From: Acanthosoma haemorrhoidale
Lineage: Eukaryota; Arthropoda; Insecta; Hemiptera; Acanthosomatidae
Length of the DNA stretch: 64,000 nucleotides
Direction: 5' to 3'
NCBI GenBank assembly: GCA_930367205.1
Contig: OV884012.1
Coordinates: 46,583,239-46,647,238 of the forward strand
Shown here: in pieces, positions 33,661 through 45,614 of the stretch
Layout: the number at the start of each line of letters is the position of its first letter
Numbering within the stretch: position 1 is the stretch's first letter
Position numbers and translations under genes: made by a program
The notes under the pieces: generated by a model
What the model was told of the DNA's origin: nothing
The model's input: only the letters and a program-made list of their open reading frames with translations
Database searches by the model: none

Positions 33661-36291
33661 TTTTTATATATATACATTTTTTTTTTTGATGACAAGAACA
33701 GGTATAAGAGATACTTTAGTTGGAAACAGACAAATCAATTTATCTCTAATAATGTAGTTCGCTTTTATAAACATTTCTGGATGAATTGCGGGCTATCCTA
33801 TTAGGAATCGCCCACGCCCATTCGTCGAAATCAAATAGTTTACTTTCTATCTAGGGATTTGAGCTCATGTCAAAACCATGTCATGAACAACTACATTATG
33901 TTAGAGCTCAAACACCATACATTCATTGATTCAATAAGTTAATGCTCATTCAGAAATTATGTTTAACTAAGAACATCGATCCTCGCCCATTCTCACGCGC
34001 TTCATATCCTAAGTGACTCCGATGCCAGTAAGCCATTTAATCGCCTAATGATACAAAACAGCTTCTAAATGGCTCACTGTTTTCGAGTTGGCCAATTCTG
34101 AGTTTATTACAGTTCTTTAGAACTTGATGTACTGATTTCATTGATGCCAGCATAGCTATGGCTCTGATTAAAAAGAACATAACTAACCAGCTTCAGAACT
34201 AATACTCAGTGAGGACCTCTACACAATACCTGTGAGAGAAAAAGGATCGTACTGGTTAGTCAAGAAGAAAAGAAGTTTATTGCCGATATTAGTCTGATTT
34301 TGTTACCTACTACAGATTACTGTGGAAACTCCAACCAGCTACTAAGTGTTGCACCTGTACTTGTTGGGAGAGTGCTACGGCCTCCAAAACCAGTGTTTCA
34401 GTAACAGCTTCAACCACAATAGAAAAAACACGTTAGCAAGGTTACTGGAAAATCTGAAATACACGACAGACCATCAACCGTTGTTACCACCAATTAAGAC
34501 GAATAAGTGATACAAAACCTTCGATGAATACATTGCAGTAGCTAGATTATTATCTTGACAGTAAAATGTCTATTTGCTTCTACCTTCCATCTAATCGAAA
34601 AATCGTTAGATTCAAAGAACCATGCTCAATTTGCAAATTAAATCTACAATATTTAGTCATTTTGGGGTTACTAATCTATAATTAGACGACCGTTAGCTTC
34701 GATCTTAATTTTTTGAATGGAGATCATATTTTGTTTCGTTGTGTAGAAAGGGTAATTACCCTCTGATATGAAAATTCGGGGCTAGTCATAAAGGAAATTA
34801 TGCTCCCAAGGTCAACATATCGCCGGCTGAGTTTTATATAGCCACCAGCATTATGATTCATCCCTTAGTAAAATTTGGTAGATTAGAATTAAGTCAAAAT
34901 ATGTGTTGGGTTCATAATCATTCCACCTTCCTCCGTGTCAGATAAATTAAAATGTAGTAAATATCCACAATTAGGAATCAAAACTTAAATCTTACCTTTT
35001 AGGTATTATTAGTTTGAATAACTTATACTTGACAAATAACTAATACAAATGGTAGTGAACCATGACAATACCATTTTTATTAAAGATAAGAGGAATATCC
35101 TTTTAATTAAGATGAATTACAATAATGAATAGAACCATGATACCGCAAATACATAAAACTTAACACCACAAACATCAACACCATCCATTCCAATTGAAAA
35201 CAAGTCAAAAACCACTTCTACTGTTCATTACAGTTACGCGGTAGTTCCATTTATGACAACCCATAAATGACCCATACTTCGGTATACTCACTTTATACCG
35301 AATAAAATACCTTGAAGTATTTTTTATTATAATCAGCTCAAACGGTTTCCTTATCAAAATGATATCCCGAAGTTACCTCTCGTTTCATATTTGTAAAATG
35401 TATTACCTTCTTCTATAAGTAAAATAATAAGATCAATAAAATAATAATGATTGGGGGATCTAATCTGAAAAAAACTTTCGAAAGCCAAGCCTAAAACCGA
35501 TTTAAAAGTTGAATAATTTTAACTCGGTTAGGATTGTCTAACTGAAGTTTTTAAAGAACACCCTTACAATGTCGGTGTTCTGGTATTTTTATTTTGTTAT
35601 TCATATTTTCTGTATTGAAAAATTTTTCCTTTACCTAAAAGATCTCATTTTTATTCATTCACAAATCTTCGTATTATATAGCATATATATTATATTATAT
35701 AGTGGTATTAGAAATTACAATGTAAGAAACATTATGTGGGCGCTGACATGATTGTCTAAATAAAGTTTAAAAAGATAGCCATACAATTTCTATGTTCACA
35801 TATTAATTTTTTTTTAAACAAATAGATATTTTCTTTTAACCAATTTGTTTTCATGTAAGGAGGGCTAGTCTTTTTCCGTTAAAACTATTTATTTAAGATT
35901 ACTCATAATAATGTTCTGATGTAAGAAAGTTGGCGAAAATAAAGTAATTTTCTCATTCATGAAACGTTTAGCAAAAGGATCTCGAAATAAATATGCTCCT
36001 ACTTATATATACAATGCCAAAATATAAAAATGAGTTAGCGTTTATTCGGAATTTTATTGTATTAGAAATATGATAAATCAAGGACATATAATATTCTACA
36101 AACACTATGCAATGATAACTGTAAAATGGCCGTGAGCTAGATTGATTCGTGAATGGCTTGATGTAATCGGATAAGGGTACATATTTACATAATTCATTAC
36201 AAGAACATATTGTTTTGCAACTTTAGATAGCTGTGCGATGTTTTCATTTAGTATGAAGATTCTAGATTACTTTATTTGATAAGATTTATTT

Positions 36292-36293
<2 letters not shown>
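33661..36293. other. AT-rich stretch, no gene seen
   Basis: No recognisable coding sequence or repeat termini. The slightly GC-richer part at 33960-34560 may be further degraded LTR-element interior, but no motif supports that. Confidence 0.5.

Positions 36294-36342
<49 letters not shown>
36294..36342. repeat. (TA)n microsatellite
   Basis: About 24 uninterrupted TA units, followed by a broken TA tail to 36355. Confidence 0.95.
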
Positions 36343-36345
<3 letters not shown>

Positions 36346-37142
36346 TTATATATATACGAGATGTACTCGTAGTTAGGTATAAGAGATGTACCCAGGTAAG
36401 TACGGTCCAGTCATGAGCCAAAAATTGTAGAAGTTCCTTATTGCCACATTTGGAGAGTTAAAATGCTGGTTTCTAAGCTATATCTTGTCTTTTATTTTTT
36501 TAAATTCACCCTTTTAATCATGGTTGAGCACTCAACGAAGCATCGCCCACTAATGATGCTCATAAGCCTAACTTAACTTTACTACTTTAAAAGGAGGAAA
36601 AAAGTATATCAATCCAACGTTTAATTGGCGAAAGTTCGGCATATTCTAAGCCCTACACTTTAACGAAAGCCGATCATTTTCCCATTTAATACGACTTAAT
36701 CAGCACCATTCCGTACTGTAAGAACACTTTCACCAAGCCAGGCAAATTTAAATATCTTAAGCAAAGTAAAAGTTTTAGCAACGTTTATCGTTGAAACTTT
36801 AGGAAATGCACTCCATTTAAGATGAGCCAATTATAAATGTGGTCACATGACCAAAACAGAGAAGTGAATTCCTTTCCTTAAAGAAATTATCTCAAATCTT
36901 CAAATACATAAAATAAATTTGCATAAAAGCGTTTCTGTTACTTAAATATTTTACGCAACATGTTATTAGATCCAAGAGAACTACATCCTCTAAAAAGGTA
37001 TCTGGTTTAAATATTTATCAGTCAAAATACAATGTGTAGTACCGACAGTATTTTTGCCATATTTTTAGTATTCATTTAGATATTTAATGAATTGTTGGTA
37101 CAATCGTTTTTCCTGTTAGTTCATCTTCCTCCTGCATTTCAG

Positions 37143-37470
37143 GTACAACTGAAGTAAAACTACTGGTTGTGGAAAACGCCAAGCCAAAAAGCAACAAGGC
37201 TCAAGACTGGATGAATGACAGGGAAACTCTTTTCGGCCAGTAGGGAAAATATGGCGAAGATCAATATGATGCAGATGAAGATGTCAATTCTGCCAGCAAA
37301 TTGGGTATTCCCTGGGCGGTTTTGTAACTGAATGTTTATTGTAAGTACGATTGGATAAGAGAATAAACGTAAATTTGTAATTGTAATATGAATTCTATAT
37401 CATATCACAATTATCTATTACCCTTTTGGGATAGATTTTCTTCAAATAAAGATTTACAAAACAGAAAAAA
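37143..37470 (+). other. Candidate terminal exon, open apart from one UAG
   Basis: A textbook acceptor (pyrimidine-rich TTCATCTTCCTCCTGCATTTCAG, ending at 37142) precedes a segment that, taken with one base from a prior exon, reads TTEVKLLVVENAKPKSNKAQ and DWMNDRETLFGQ, then UAG (37241-37243), then GKYGEDQYDADEDVNSASKL to a UAA at 37325. Polyadenylation signals follow at 37362 and 37445, the second with an A-rich run at 37464-37473. I do not recognise the protein. It could be the last exon of a host gene ending at the UAG, a pseudogene, or chance. Confidence 0.3.
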
Positions 37471-37644
37471 AAATGTACCACTTAATCATTCTTTAATCTT
37501 AGTCATTTTTCGTCCCCTTTCCCAATAACGAGAATCTCTCTCAGTGATTACTCAGGTTTTCAAGTCACATAAAAAAAAGATGGAGTATTCTATAAACGAT
37601 TTATTTAGTTTATGTTATTGTAGGAAAGGCTTGACTCAGCTCAA

Positions 37645-37680
37645 TATATATATAAACACTGTGGAGCGTTGACAGTTAGC
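37645..37680 (+). promoter_or_regulatory. Core promoter candidate: TATA plus CAGTT initiator
   Basis: TATATATAAAC (TATA, 37647-37655) and ACAGTT (37672-37677) are about 25-26 bp apart, the spacing usual for arthropod TATA-Inr promoters. It opens a CpG-rich block. Confidence 0.4.
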
Positions 37681-38190
37681 AAGCTAACTCGCTGCTCGTC
37701 CATGGCAATAATTGCCCACTTCCTGCGATGACGACCTACCGTAGGACAGAGATAAGACAGCAGAGGACGAAGATGAGCCGATGACTGGATACATCCAGTG
37801 TGAATCGGCGGCAGGTGATTCAGAATGCCGGCCGCCTCCTTTCTAAATATAACCGGGTTTCCGTGTCAGCTCAGTCACAGGATTTTTGCGCTCTTCTGTC
37901 GTTAGCAATCATGGCCCGTGCGAGTACACCACGACGTCGCAGAGAGCGTCGTTTATGTTTCTTCTCGTTGCTGGTGGCGTCGCCATCTCCCTTTAAATTG
38001 TCATCCGTTTTTAACACCGTTTAACAATGCTCAACCAACGTTTATTTCATGGCCTGCTTCAATTAACCTCTTCCCAGCACTCTCACGCTTGATTAAAGCG
38101 AGTGCTCACGCTAATATTCATACCAATTCAATAGCCTAGAATCTTGAATCCTAGCTTCTTTAGAAGCTCGCAACACGACTAAAAAAAAAA
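37681..38190 (+). other. CpG-rich block downstream of TATA-Inr pair
   Basis: About 450 bases of GC-rich DNA follow the candidate promoter, ending near an A run (about 38181-38193). One 37-codon frame starting at 37911 reads MARASTPRRRRERRLCFFSL; others are shorter. AG|GTGATT at 37814-37821 could be a donor. Promoter, first exon, or the 5' piece of a retroelement are all possible; I recognise no product. Confidence 0.3.
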
Positions 38191-38193
38191 AAA

Positions 38194-40150
38194 ATCAAGC
38201 CAAAACCAAAACATTTTCTTAATTTATTCAATTGATATTTCAAATAACCATTAGCAGCCAAGAAATAAAACACCTACTGTTCCCCTATAACTTCATTGAT
38301 TTCCACTCAAACGTTTTTGATGGTCTATTGGATTCTCAAGAGTTCAAGTTGACAGCAACTACAGCACTTGCCGGATCGCCTGGCAAACGTAATCTGTCTT
38401 GAAGTTTTCAGTTACCATTAGTTCAAACCCTTGAAAATGACGGCACAGTCCGTCGAATTCGTTCAGTTAGAAATCAATAAAGGTATCTCTACAGCAGGCG
38501 TTTGCACATATGGATCTCAACGGTAAGGATCTGCAAAGAAAAATAACATTGTCACAGCCAAAATGTTCAAGGCCAAAGTACCCGGACTTACCGGTGCAAC
38601 ACCACCTTTAAGTACAGACTACTTTTTTGGCATTTTTCAAGGCCGTGTCACAAATACTAGCTGTCATCCAATGAACTGATACAGGAGCTTTCTCTAGCCT
38701 CAGACAACGTTCCGATGGAATAGATCTCTTTCATATCGATTTATGAATAACTTTAACTGTACCTTTACATAAATACACCATTGACTCACGCTGTCCAGCT
38801 GTAACATATATTGTGGTTGAGAGTACACCAATAAAGATAATTAAAAAAAATAGGCGGTGATCGGTAAGATTTCGTCCTGACGTCAATAGTTCGACCAACC
38901 CTAAGGGTTTATACGTTCCGTATTTGGAGACCGGAAGGAAAAAAAATAGAAAAAATTAATTAAAGGAGGTATAAATTTTCATTATAGGCAACTACAATAG
39001 ATTTCATTTTTTTTTTTTTTTTTTTTGACAAAATACTGAATTATAGCTCAGATTCCCATTATTAACTTATTGATTCGGTAAAATTTCCTGCGATTTAATT
39101 TTCTTTTCTTCATTCAGTCGCACTTTCAAATTGATATTTTATTCACAACGTACTTATCAAATATATTGAGAGAGTGAATGAGGTGGGAATCAGTTTAAAC
39201 AAATAAATGCAGTCGAGTGTGAATAAACCGAGTATTGTAAAACCCACAGAGGTCCGAATCCATAAAACTCACCCAACCTCCCTACTTTACTCAATGGGTA
39301 ATATATAAGCCACGAAATGATTTTTGAAACATTTATTTGCCAAGAGTACATTTTTTTTTTTGAGGAGGAGGATTTAAAGTGATGCTTATTAGCCTTGAAG
39401 ATAAGGCTATGTACATTTACTTCCCGTTTCACACTTAGCATAAAACACTTAACTTAACTGTCCATGCAATCGTGTATTGAACACTGTCACATTCAGTTGA
39501 ACTTCAGTAAATACATATTTGACTATATGAACTTACTAAGTGAATGATATCATACTAAGTGTTTCAATGCTTCATAAGGATTATTGCCATTGCAATAGAT
39601 TTGGTGGTTAATATTACATCATAGGTGGTTCTCAATCATAACTAACAGTTATATCTGACTAAGTGTTAAAATTTAAATTATCTCATCAAACATTCTGTGT
39701 AAAAATATGAATAATATCGTTTGATATTATTAAAAGATCCACCTACTATATAAAATCGATCCACTTAAATCTGAAAGAAAATAAATGAACTAAAATCAAC
39801 CCTGACTGCCCAAGAGGCGATTTTTCCATGGTCTGTAGAAGAACATAAACATTCACTCTGACTATTCATATCTTGATCATTGCTTACAAATATGTATACA
39901 AGTAATGGCCAATGGAATGCAGTTCCAAAGATTACATTGACATTAAAATTCATATTTTTTATAAAGAATGTTTATACCACGTAACCACTCTTATGCATTA
40001 GTAAATAATTACTATTAATATAAACTATCATTTTCGTATAATAAACTAATGTTTTTTAATATTTTTTGCATATTATGATACAGCATACACCTATCATATA
40101 TTATGTGTAATATATGCTGACCACTATTTAAACGAAAATTATTCAATGTG
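38194..40150. other. Intergenic stretch, no gene seen
   Basis: 38280-38850 is somewhat less AT-rich but all frames are short and unrecognised. 38850-40150 is AT-rich with homopolymer runs (T run at 39007-39026). Confidence 0.5.
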
Positions 40151-40153
40151 CAT

Positions 40154-40259
40154 CTAGTGGTCTGAAACGTTTCCAACCTAACAAAGCTTTTATTTCACTA
40201 GTTTTTATTTATTTATTATCATCTTCATGTTGAGGTCGGAAACTTTTCAGACCACCTGT
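40154..40259. mobile_element. Mariner-like MITE, 106 bp
   Basis: Nearly palindromic: the left arm CTAGTGGTCTGAAACGTTTC (40154-40183) and the inverted right arm CAGGTGGTCTGAAAAGTTTC (40229-40259) match over about 30 bp with few mismatches, around a 45-bp AT-rich centre. The GGTCTGAAAAGTTTC type of end is common among mariner-family elements. A TA follows the right end. Too short to code for anything. Confidence 0.7.
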
Positions 40260-40262
40260 GTA

Positions 40263-41278
40263 AAAGTCAATTAACTACACGGTAACTTTATTAGGTTCGG
40301 AGGTTTTTTAGTTTAAGTAAGATAAATAGCCATTTTGAATAATTTCAATTTGATTTTCATACCACAATGTTTAGGTAAATATTGACTACTTAAATAAATT
40401 TAGGACACAATCCATTCATCGCAACACCTTGGGCGTTTTAAGTGCTTACACATCCCTAAAACTAGATTACGGCTCTATATTTTAGTTTAAATATAATGAG
40501 CAAATATTTAACGTGTACATGTACGTTATATCCATCAAAAACTCGTTCATGCTACTTAAAAAATTTTGTTTACAGCATTCAGGTTTTTTTTTTGCAAGAA
40601 TTGACATTGGCTGAAAAAGAGAAAGTAAATTTCCGTATCGTGAGGAACGGTTTCTACCTCAGTTAAATTGTATCAATTCAATCTTATTCTCAGTTCAGTG
40701 AAAGTGAGCAATTCCCCCAAATGAAAAAAAAAAAAAACCTCAGCACAAAAGCCATTGCACCTATGGCATTCTAGAATGATCTGCAAAGCTTATCTCATAT
40801 TTACGAAAAGAGTCATTCTTTTTTGTTTTGGTTTTTGTAGAGGGGAGGGATTTCGTGATAAATTAAAATTTTCATTACGACCGAGAATAAACCTTGTTGT
40901 TGATGATGTCATCTATACTCATTTGTCGAGGGATAGGCTAGGTCAGGAATGTGCAAAAATTATTATAACGATAATAAGTAATTATGGCATAATGATACAT
41001 CTGAATTAAGAACAAACGAGACCTCTGGCCGGTTAGCTTGATATATTACTGAAATAACTCATATCAATGTGGGTTAAGCGGCCAAGGCTTCATATATGAG
41101 CTACGAGTGGATAGCTGGACTTAATAGTTGCATTTTTATTGAAATTAAGTACTCTAGACAATCTGACTTCCGTTCATAGTAATAAATAGTGATTTCTTTG
41201 GCTGACCAAAGTTGAATTTCATTTCTAGATAAGTGTCAGTGGTGTTTGGCAACATTTAGCTCCAAGATGGTTTAAAAA
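40263..41278. other. AT-rich stretch, no gene seen
   Basis: The 84-codon frame at 40755-41009 has no recognised similarity. Confidence 0.5.
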
Positions 41279-41605
41279 TCCAGTGCTTAACACTATGACC
41301 CCACCACCCCTCCCGCATCGATGGCAACAGACTGTCGGAGAAAAATTAGGATAAGAATTAGTATGTAAGTTAGTTTTAAGGTCAAAAAGGTGAGCCCCAT
41401 CACCTTATTAGTCAGTTTAGTCTAGTCACGTATAATGTATATCATTATGCTTGTTATTCGATTATATAATTTCTATAAAATAACAAAACCTGTATATAAT
41501 GTAGTGATGCTACAGGAAATACAGAATAATTTGTAAATGGATTCACCTGAGGATCTATAATTGTATATAATTCTCTGTAGGTTTAAAGGGGCTATGAAGG
41601 AAGGA
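41279..41605 (+). mobile_element. Family C LINE 3' end
   Basis: Starts at the NP.FNTMTP..LPHRWQQTV portion of ORF2 (CCAGTGCTTAACACTATGAC) and continues through the 3' UTR (GTGAGCCCCATCACC, AACCTGTATATAATG) to GGGGCTATGAAGGAAGGAAG. The A tail has become a GGAA repeat. A family B copy follows directly. Confidence 0.82.
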
Positions 41606-41625
41606 AGGAAGAGAGCAATTTCTTT

Positions 41626-42303
41626 ACCTAGGCAGACACATGACGTTCTACACACACCTGCAGAAGAAGTTGAAGTAGAGGTAGGACTTACTACTCTCTC
41701 CAGCATCTCATCACAAGCCCGGCTATATCCCTTCGGCTAAAACTGTTAATATATAAGAGCGTCTTGAGGCCAGCTCTACTGTTTGGGACACCACTCTTCC
41801 GATTCCAACACACTAGCACAATAACTCGACTCCAGAGCTTCCAGAACAAAATCCTGCGCACGGCACTATGGCATACCCCTTTTTGTGATATGAAGGCTCC
41901 CGACATCCACGAAAAGTTCGAAGTCCCCATCATCTCCAAAGCCATCCAAAGAAGACACATCAAGTTCTTTGACTCGATGATACACAGCCAAAACCCTCTG
42001 TTCTGAGACATGACACCCCCACCGCTACCGGCAAGATGGCAACTCTCAAGATCTGGTAAAGCAGACCAATTCAACTAAATAAGACTGCACTACATGCCTA
42101 GAGGGACTCTAGGCCCAGCCACCAGTGGACTCTCACCACTGTACCGCAACAATCAACCTCTACCGAGGCTTCCCACACTCCTTAATTCCCTCACACCACC
42201 TTCAAGCAGGTACTCCTAATACAAGTATCCACTCAACACAAATATTTCTTTATTTTTCCCTCATCCTTAATCTTATAAGTAGAGAGCTAAGAAAAAAACA
42301 AAA
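41626..42303 (+). mobile_element. 5'-truncated family B LINE copy
   Basis: Reads FYTHLQKKLK, then LLIYKSVLRPALLFGTPLFRF, STITRLQSFQNKILRTALWH, RRHIKFFDSMIHSQNPLF, then a TGA (42004), and PPPLPARWQL. The 3' UTR matches 17.2-17.4 kb and ends GAGAGCTAAGAAAAAAACAAAA. A near-duplication of CAATTTCTTT (41616) and CAATTTCCTTT (42304) is a plausible TSD. It inserted at the very end of the family C fragment. Confidence 0.85.
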
Positions 42304-42309
42304 CAATTT

Positions 42310-42784
42310 CCTTTCTTAAGAAATAGTCGAAATAAATAAATAAAAAATTAAAAAAGAAAAACGAATTGTTTAGGGTACTTGTTACTCGTAGTAGGAGCTC
42401 GTTATTTTTTAGCTATCTCCTTAATACAAATAACGTTATCTGAATCCGGAGCCTGCGAAATTCCCTGTGCAAACCAATTCAGTTTTATGAAGACACTTAG
42501 AACTGAGGAATAGGTTGATGGTAGTCCATTTGTGTTGTATTATTTTACCGTTTTACACGAATTTGCATGTAGCTAACCTGCTAGCATGCCTACTTCTGGC
42601 ACTATTTACTTATTTGATTCTGTGGAGTCAGAGGCATCTTCTTTTGAGTAATACGTGAGCTCTAGTGTTAGTATTTAAAGTAAGTAAATTAAAGATAATA
42701 AATCTGGAAGAAAAACGGCAATTAAATTTAAATAAGGGAACCCTGTCGTAGAAAAATACGTGTTCCGAGATTAAAGATTAATAA
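42310..42784. other. AT-rich stretch, no gene seen
   Basis: No open frame or repeat ends of note. Confidence 0.5.
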
Positions 42785-43343
42785 GGTCCGGTGCACACAT
42801 GCACAGCACGGTTTTTGTCACTGCGGCACTGGAAAATTTCAATGCCCACTTATCCTTCAAACAAGCGATAACATTGCGTTACCAATGGATGTCTACTGTA
42901 ATTTTTGCTTACTTTTGGCGTAAAATGTACTTTTGCAAACGAAATAGATGTTATTGGGTTCATCCATACACAGATTTGAGAATTTCAAGATAAGAATTTC
43001 TTATCTCTTTTGGAGATTAGTGAGAAAACGAAAATATGTTTACCAATTACTACTGGAGGCTTATTAGTCATTTAAGGGACTTACAGTAAAAATCGCAGAC
43101 TTATGTCACAAGATGCTTAGTTTAGGTCCCCGATACCGCCTCAATTGCCTAGTCAATGGACTGAGAGAAGGAACTCTTACGAGTGGAGTCTTGGGTAATG
43201 CTAGCAAAAAAAACGACCGCAAGGTGGACGTATGGGATCAAAACGGCGCTGGAAGTACGTGTACACTACTTAATAGGATTCTATGTACTTGATGCCATAT
43301 TTACGGTACCGGAGCGGCAAAAATCGCATGTGTGCACCGGGCC
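42785..43343. mobile_element. Non-autonomous TIR DNA element, 559 bp
   Basis: Left end GGTCCGGTGCACACATGC at 42785 and inverted right end GGCCCGGTGCACACATGC at 43343 match over 17 of 18 bases, then share a GGTTTTTG / GATTTTTGCCGC core for about 35 bp. No transposase. The TSD is unresolved, so the superfamily (hAT-like by appearance) is open. Two ORF-sized frames inside (64 and 89 codons) are unrecognised. Confidence 0.7.
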
Positions 43344-44535
43344 GGTAATGCGGAATATTTATAACAAAAAAAGACACTCTAATATCGTACGTCGGGGAAC
43401 GGATATAAATATAAATAGGCAAAATATTAACACACTAACTGACAAATCATGAAAATTAAATATGTAAATAGAAATATTTTGCGAGCGGTACAAGTGAACC
43501 TAGGTGGACTAAAATTAATAACATTATAGGAAAAGGGCATGAGGATGATTTGGGATTAAAACAGATTCGTTACTTTAATCTTCTCAAAAACATTAAGAGT
43601 TCTTCATTCGCGCTACAGGCGTTGCCAAAAAAAATAGTTCGTCACATCGTGTTAAATCCGCCTCAAGCTCGAGGTTATTCCTTGAAACTGTTTTACTTAC
43701 ATTGGATAAAAGCTTGAAGGTGAATAAAAAAAATATTTTTTTAAATTTTATTGCGTGTAGAAACTATTGTGTCATTGAAACTAATTATTGAATATTTTCT
43801 TTTATTTAACATTGCATCAGTAACCATTACCATAAGAGACAACGCTATAATTTTAAATTTGTTGGGAACAGCAGACTTCTCGAAGCAAGTTTCACGTTTT
43901 CGAGGAATTTCTTATGCTTTATTCACTCGAATCGTTCTGGTAGTCCTGATCTTTGTTGAGGAGGTGGCAATTTTGCGATGATGTGATGAACGAATGATGC
44001 ATCAGTATCGCACTCTTCACACTTTGCTCTGTTGGTACAGGTTGAGCAGAAGGTAAATACGATTCAGCCTATAGTGTTTCCTATTCTCAAATGGATAATT
44101 ACTTTGGAGTCATCCCACTTTGTGTTAACCAAGCTCCGTGTTTTTCCTATATGGTTGTTAAGTGACCGGTCAAGAAACCTCGTATTGTTGCATAACTGCG
44201 GCATTGTCAGTAATTTAATCTTTATCGATTAATTCTAATGAAATATTTTTCGGACATAATTCTCATTCGATTACTCAATCTTGTTAATTTTTCCATTAAA
44301 TCATCGTGATATTGAAATACAATCTTTCGCACCCGGGAAATTATTAAACATGATAATTTGTTAACGATTCGGGAAGAGTCGTGGCCAATACTTCCCTCAT
44401 GCCTCGGTCCTGGACTGTCATTGATATCTAAATATTCAGGGATAAAATTGTACTATCTAACGTTAAAAATATAAGATTCGAAAAATATTTCTTTTCTTTT
44501 TTTTTTTGTAATAATCTGATTATTTGATGTTTGCC
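43344..44535. other. AT-rich stretch, no gene seen
   Basis: The 76-codon frame 43751-43981 has a hydrophobic C-terminus (ALFTRIVLVVLIFVEEVAIL) but no recognised similarity and no splice or promoter context. Confidence 0.45.
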
Positions 44536-44950
44536 TACACAGCAAGGCTAGGTCCGTTTTGATGATTGTTACCTGATGAAACAATGAGTTGAGAGGACCG
44601 GCAAGAGAGGTGACTGAGTGACAAGTTAATCGGCGACCGTAGCTCTCTAATGAGCCGCAATCAGCCGTTTCCCGAGGCGCTGATGTATGGGCCACGCCGT
44701 GCGACAGCGCCTCCTAAATTAGAATCACAATAGCTCTGGACCCGCTGAAACGAAAATTCGTCGCTAAATATAAGTAAGCCAGTGGCTCTGTCCCAGATCC
44801 AAGTGCAGGAAGTAGCCGCGCACCGGATGGGAACGCCGTTAGATCGCTGCCTGGGTAGCTGTTAATGAGTTCTGGCTGTGAACTACAGCTGCCTCGCATG
44901 TCTTTAGCTCCTGGCGAATCGAACAATATTTATCGGACTGGATACCATGG
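44536..44950. other. CpG-dense unique block
   Basis: About 22 CpG dinucleotides in 270 bases (44590-44860), against very few in the flanks. On the minus strand it ends TTTCATCAG|GTAACAATC (44568-44587), a fair splice donor, so the block could be a 5' exon transcribed leftward. A 70-codon minus frame (44714-44926) and an 80-codon one (44453-44695) have no recognised similarity. Confidence 0.35.
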
Positions 44951-45169
44951 AGTCGAGATAAGTCACTAAAAATGATTTCACGACCCTCAGCGAGGTAAAT
45001 CTTGAGGTATCTTGGGAGTAATACTCGGTGCTTGATTCTCATATGAGGGTCATAGTAACAGTGCCAACAATCAGTTACATGTATTAACAAGTACAGAAAA
45101 TTGAAAAACGTTTGGCGTACCTTCAAGTAGGTCAATAAAAGAATACAATGAGCGAACCAAAATTATTCA

Positions 45170-45398
45170 ATCGATCAATCAATACTTTATTGAATTAGCC
45201 TGAAGACTTTCCAGGGATAGAAGGTTTTAGAACAAACATTTCAAAATTCAAAATGTACCTTAATGTCTGACTTGAATAAGCAGTTAAATACCAAAATGTA
45301 AGGACATGTGGTTTATTAAAAAAAAATTATGAACTGTAATACTTAGTACAGGTACTAGTTGAGAAGCAATGAGCATAGTGGAAACATAGTTTTCTTAC
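45170..45398 (-). mobile_element. LINE-like 3' end, copy 1
   Basis: Read on the minus strand it ends CCTGGAAAGTCTTCAGGCTA then ATTCAATAAAGTATTG followed by GATTGATCGATTG. That is a polyadenylation signal and a short-unit repeat tail, as in several LINE lineages. About 200 bp match 46330-46523, including TAAACCACATGT and CTTCTATCCCTGGAAAG. No coding region survives, so the assignment rests on the 3' end structure. Confidence 0.6.
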
Positions 45399-45547
45399 AC
45401 CTCATTCTCAGAAAATTTAAGATTACTTCTGCAAAACGAAGTACAGCATTTATTTGTGTTTATGTGGAGTATCCAACCAAATTGATGTGGAAGATTCGAC
45501 TTCAAGATGACACATTCAAACTAATTTCTAAAAATATATTCGGGTAT

Positions 45548-45614
45548 TATAAGGTGTAATGGTAAGCGTAACTGCTTCGTGAAATGAAGAGACTAGGTTC
45601 ACATCCCTAAATAT
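45548..45614 (+). repeat. tRNA-derived SINE-like fragment
   Basis: GGTGTAATGGTAAGCGTAAC resembles an A box and, about 45 bases on, GGTTCACATCCC resembles a B box. Arm pairing is poor, so this is not a working tRNA. The RNA polymerase III promoter layout suggests a SINE head or tRNA pseudogene. Confidence 0.5.

Noticed and set aside
36294..36355. (TA)n as a LINE tail
   Set aside because: No family A 3' UTR precedes it; it is an ordinary microsatellite.
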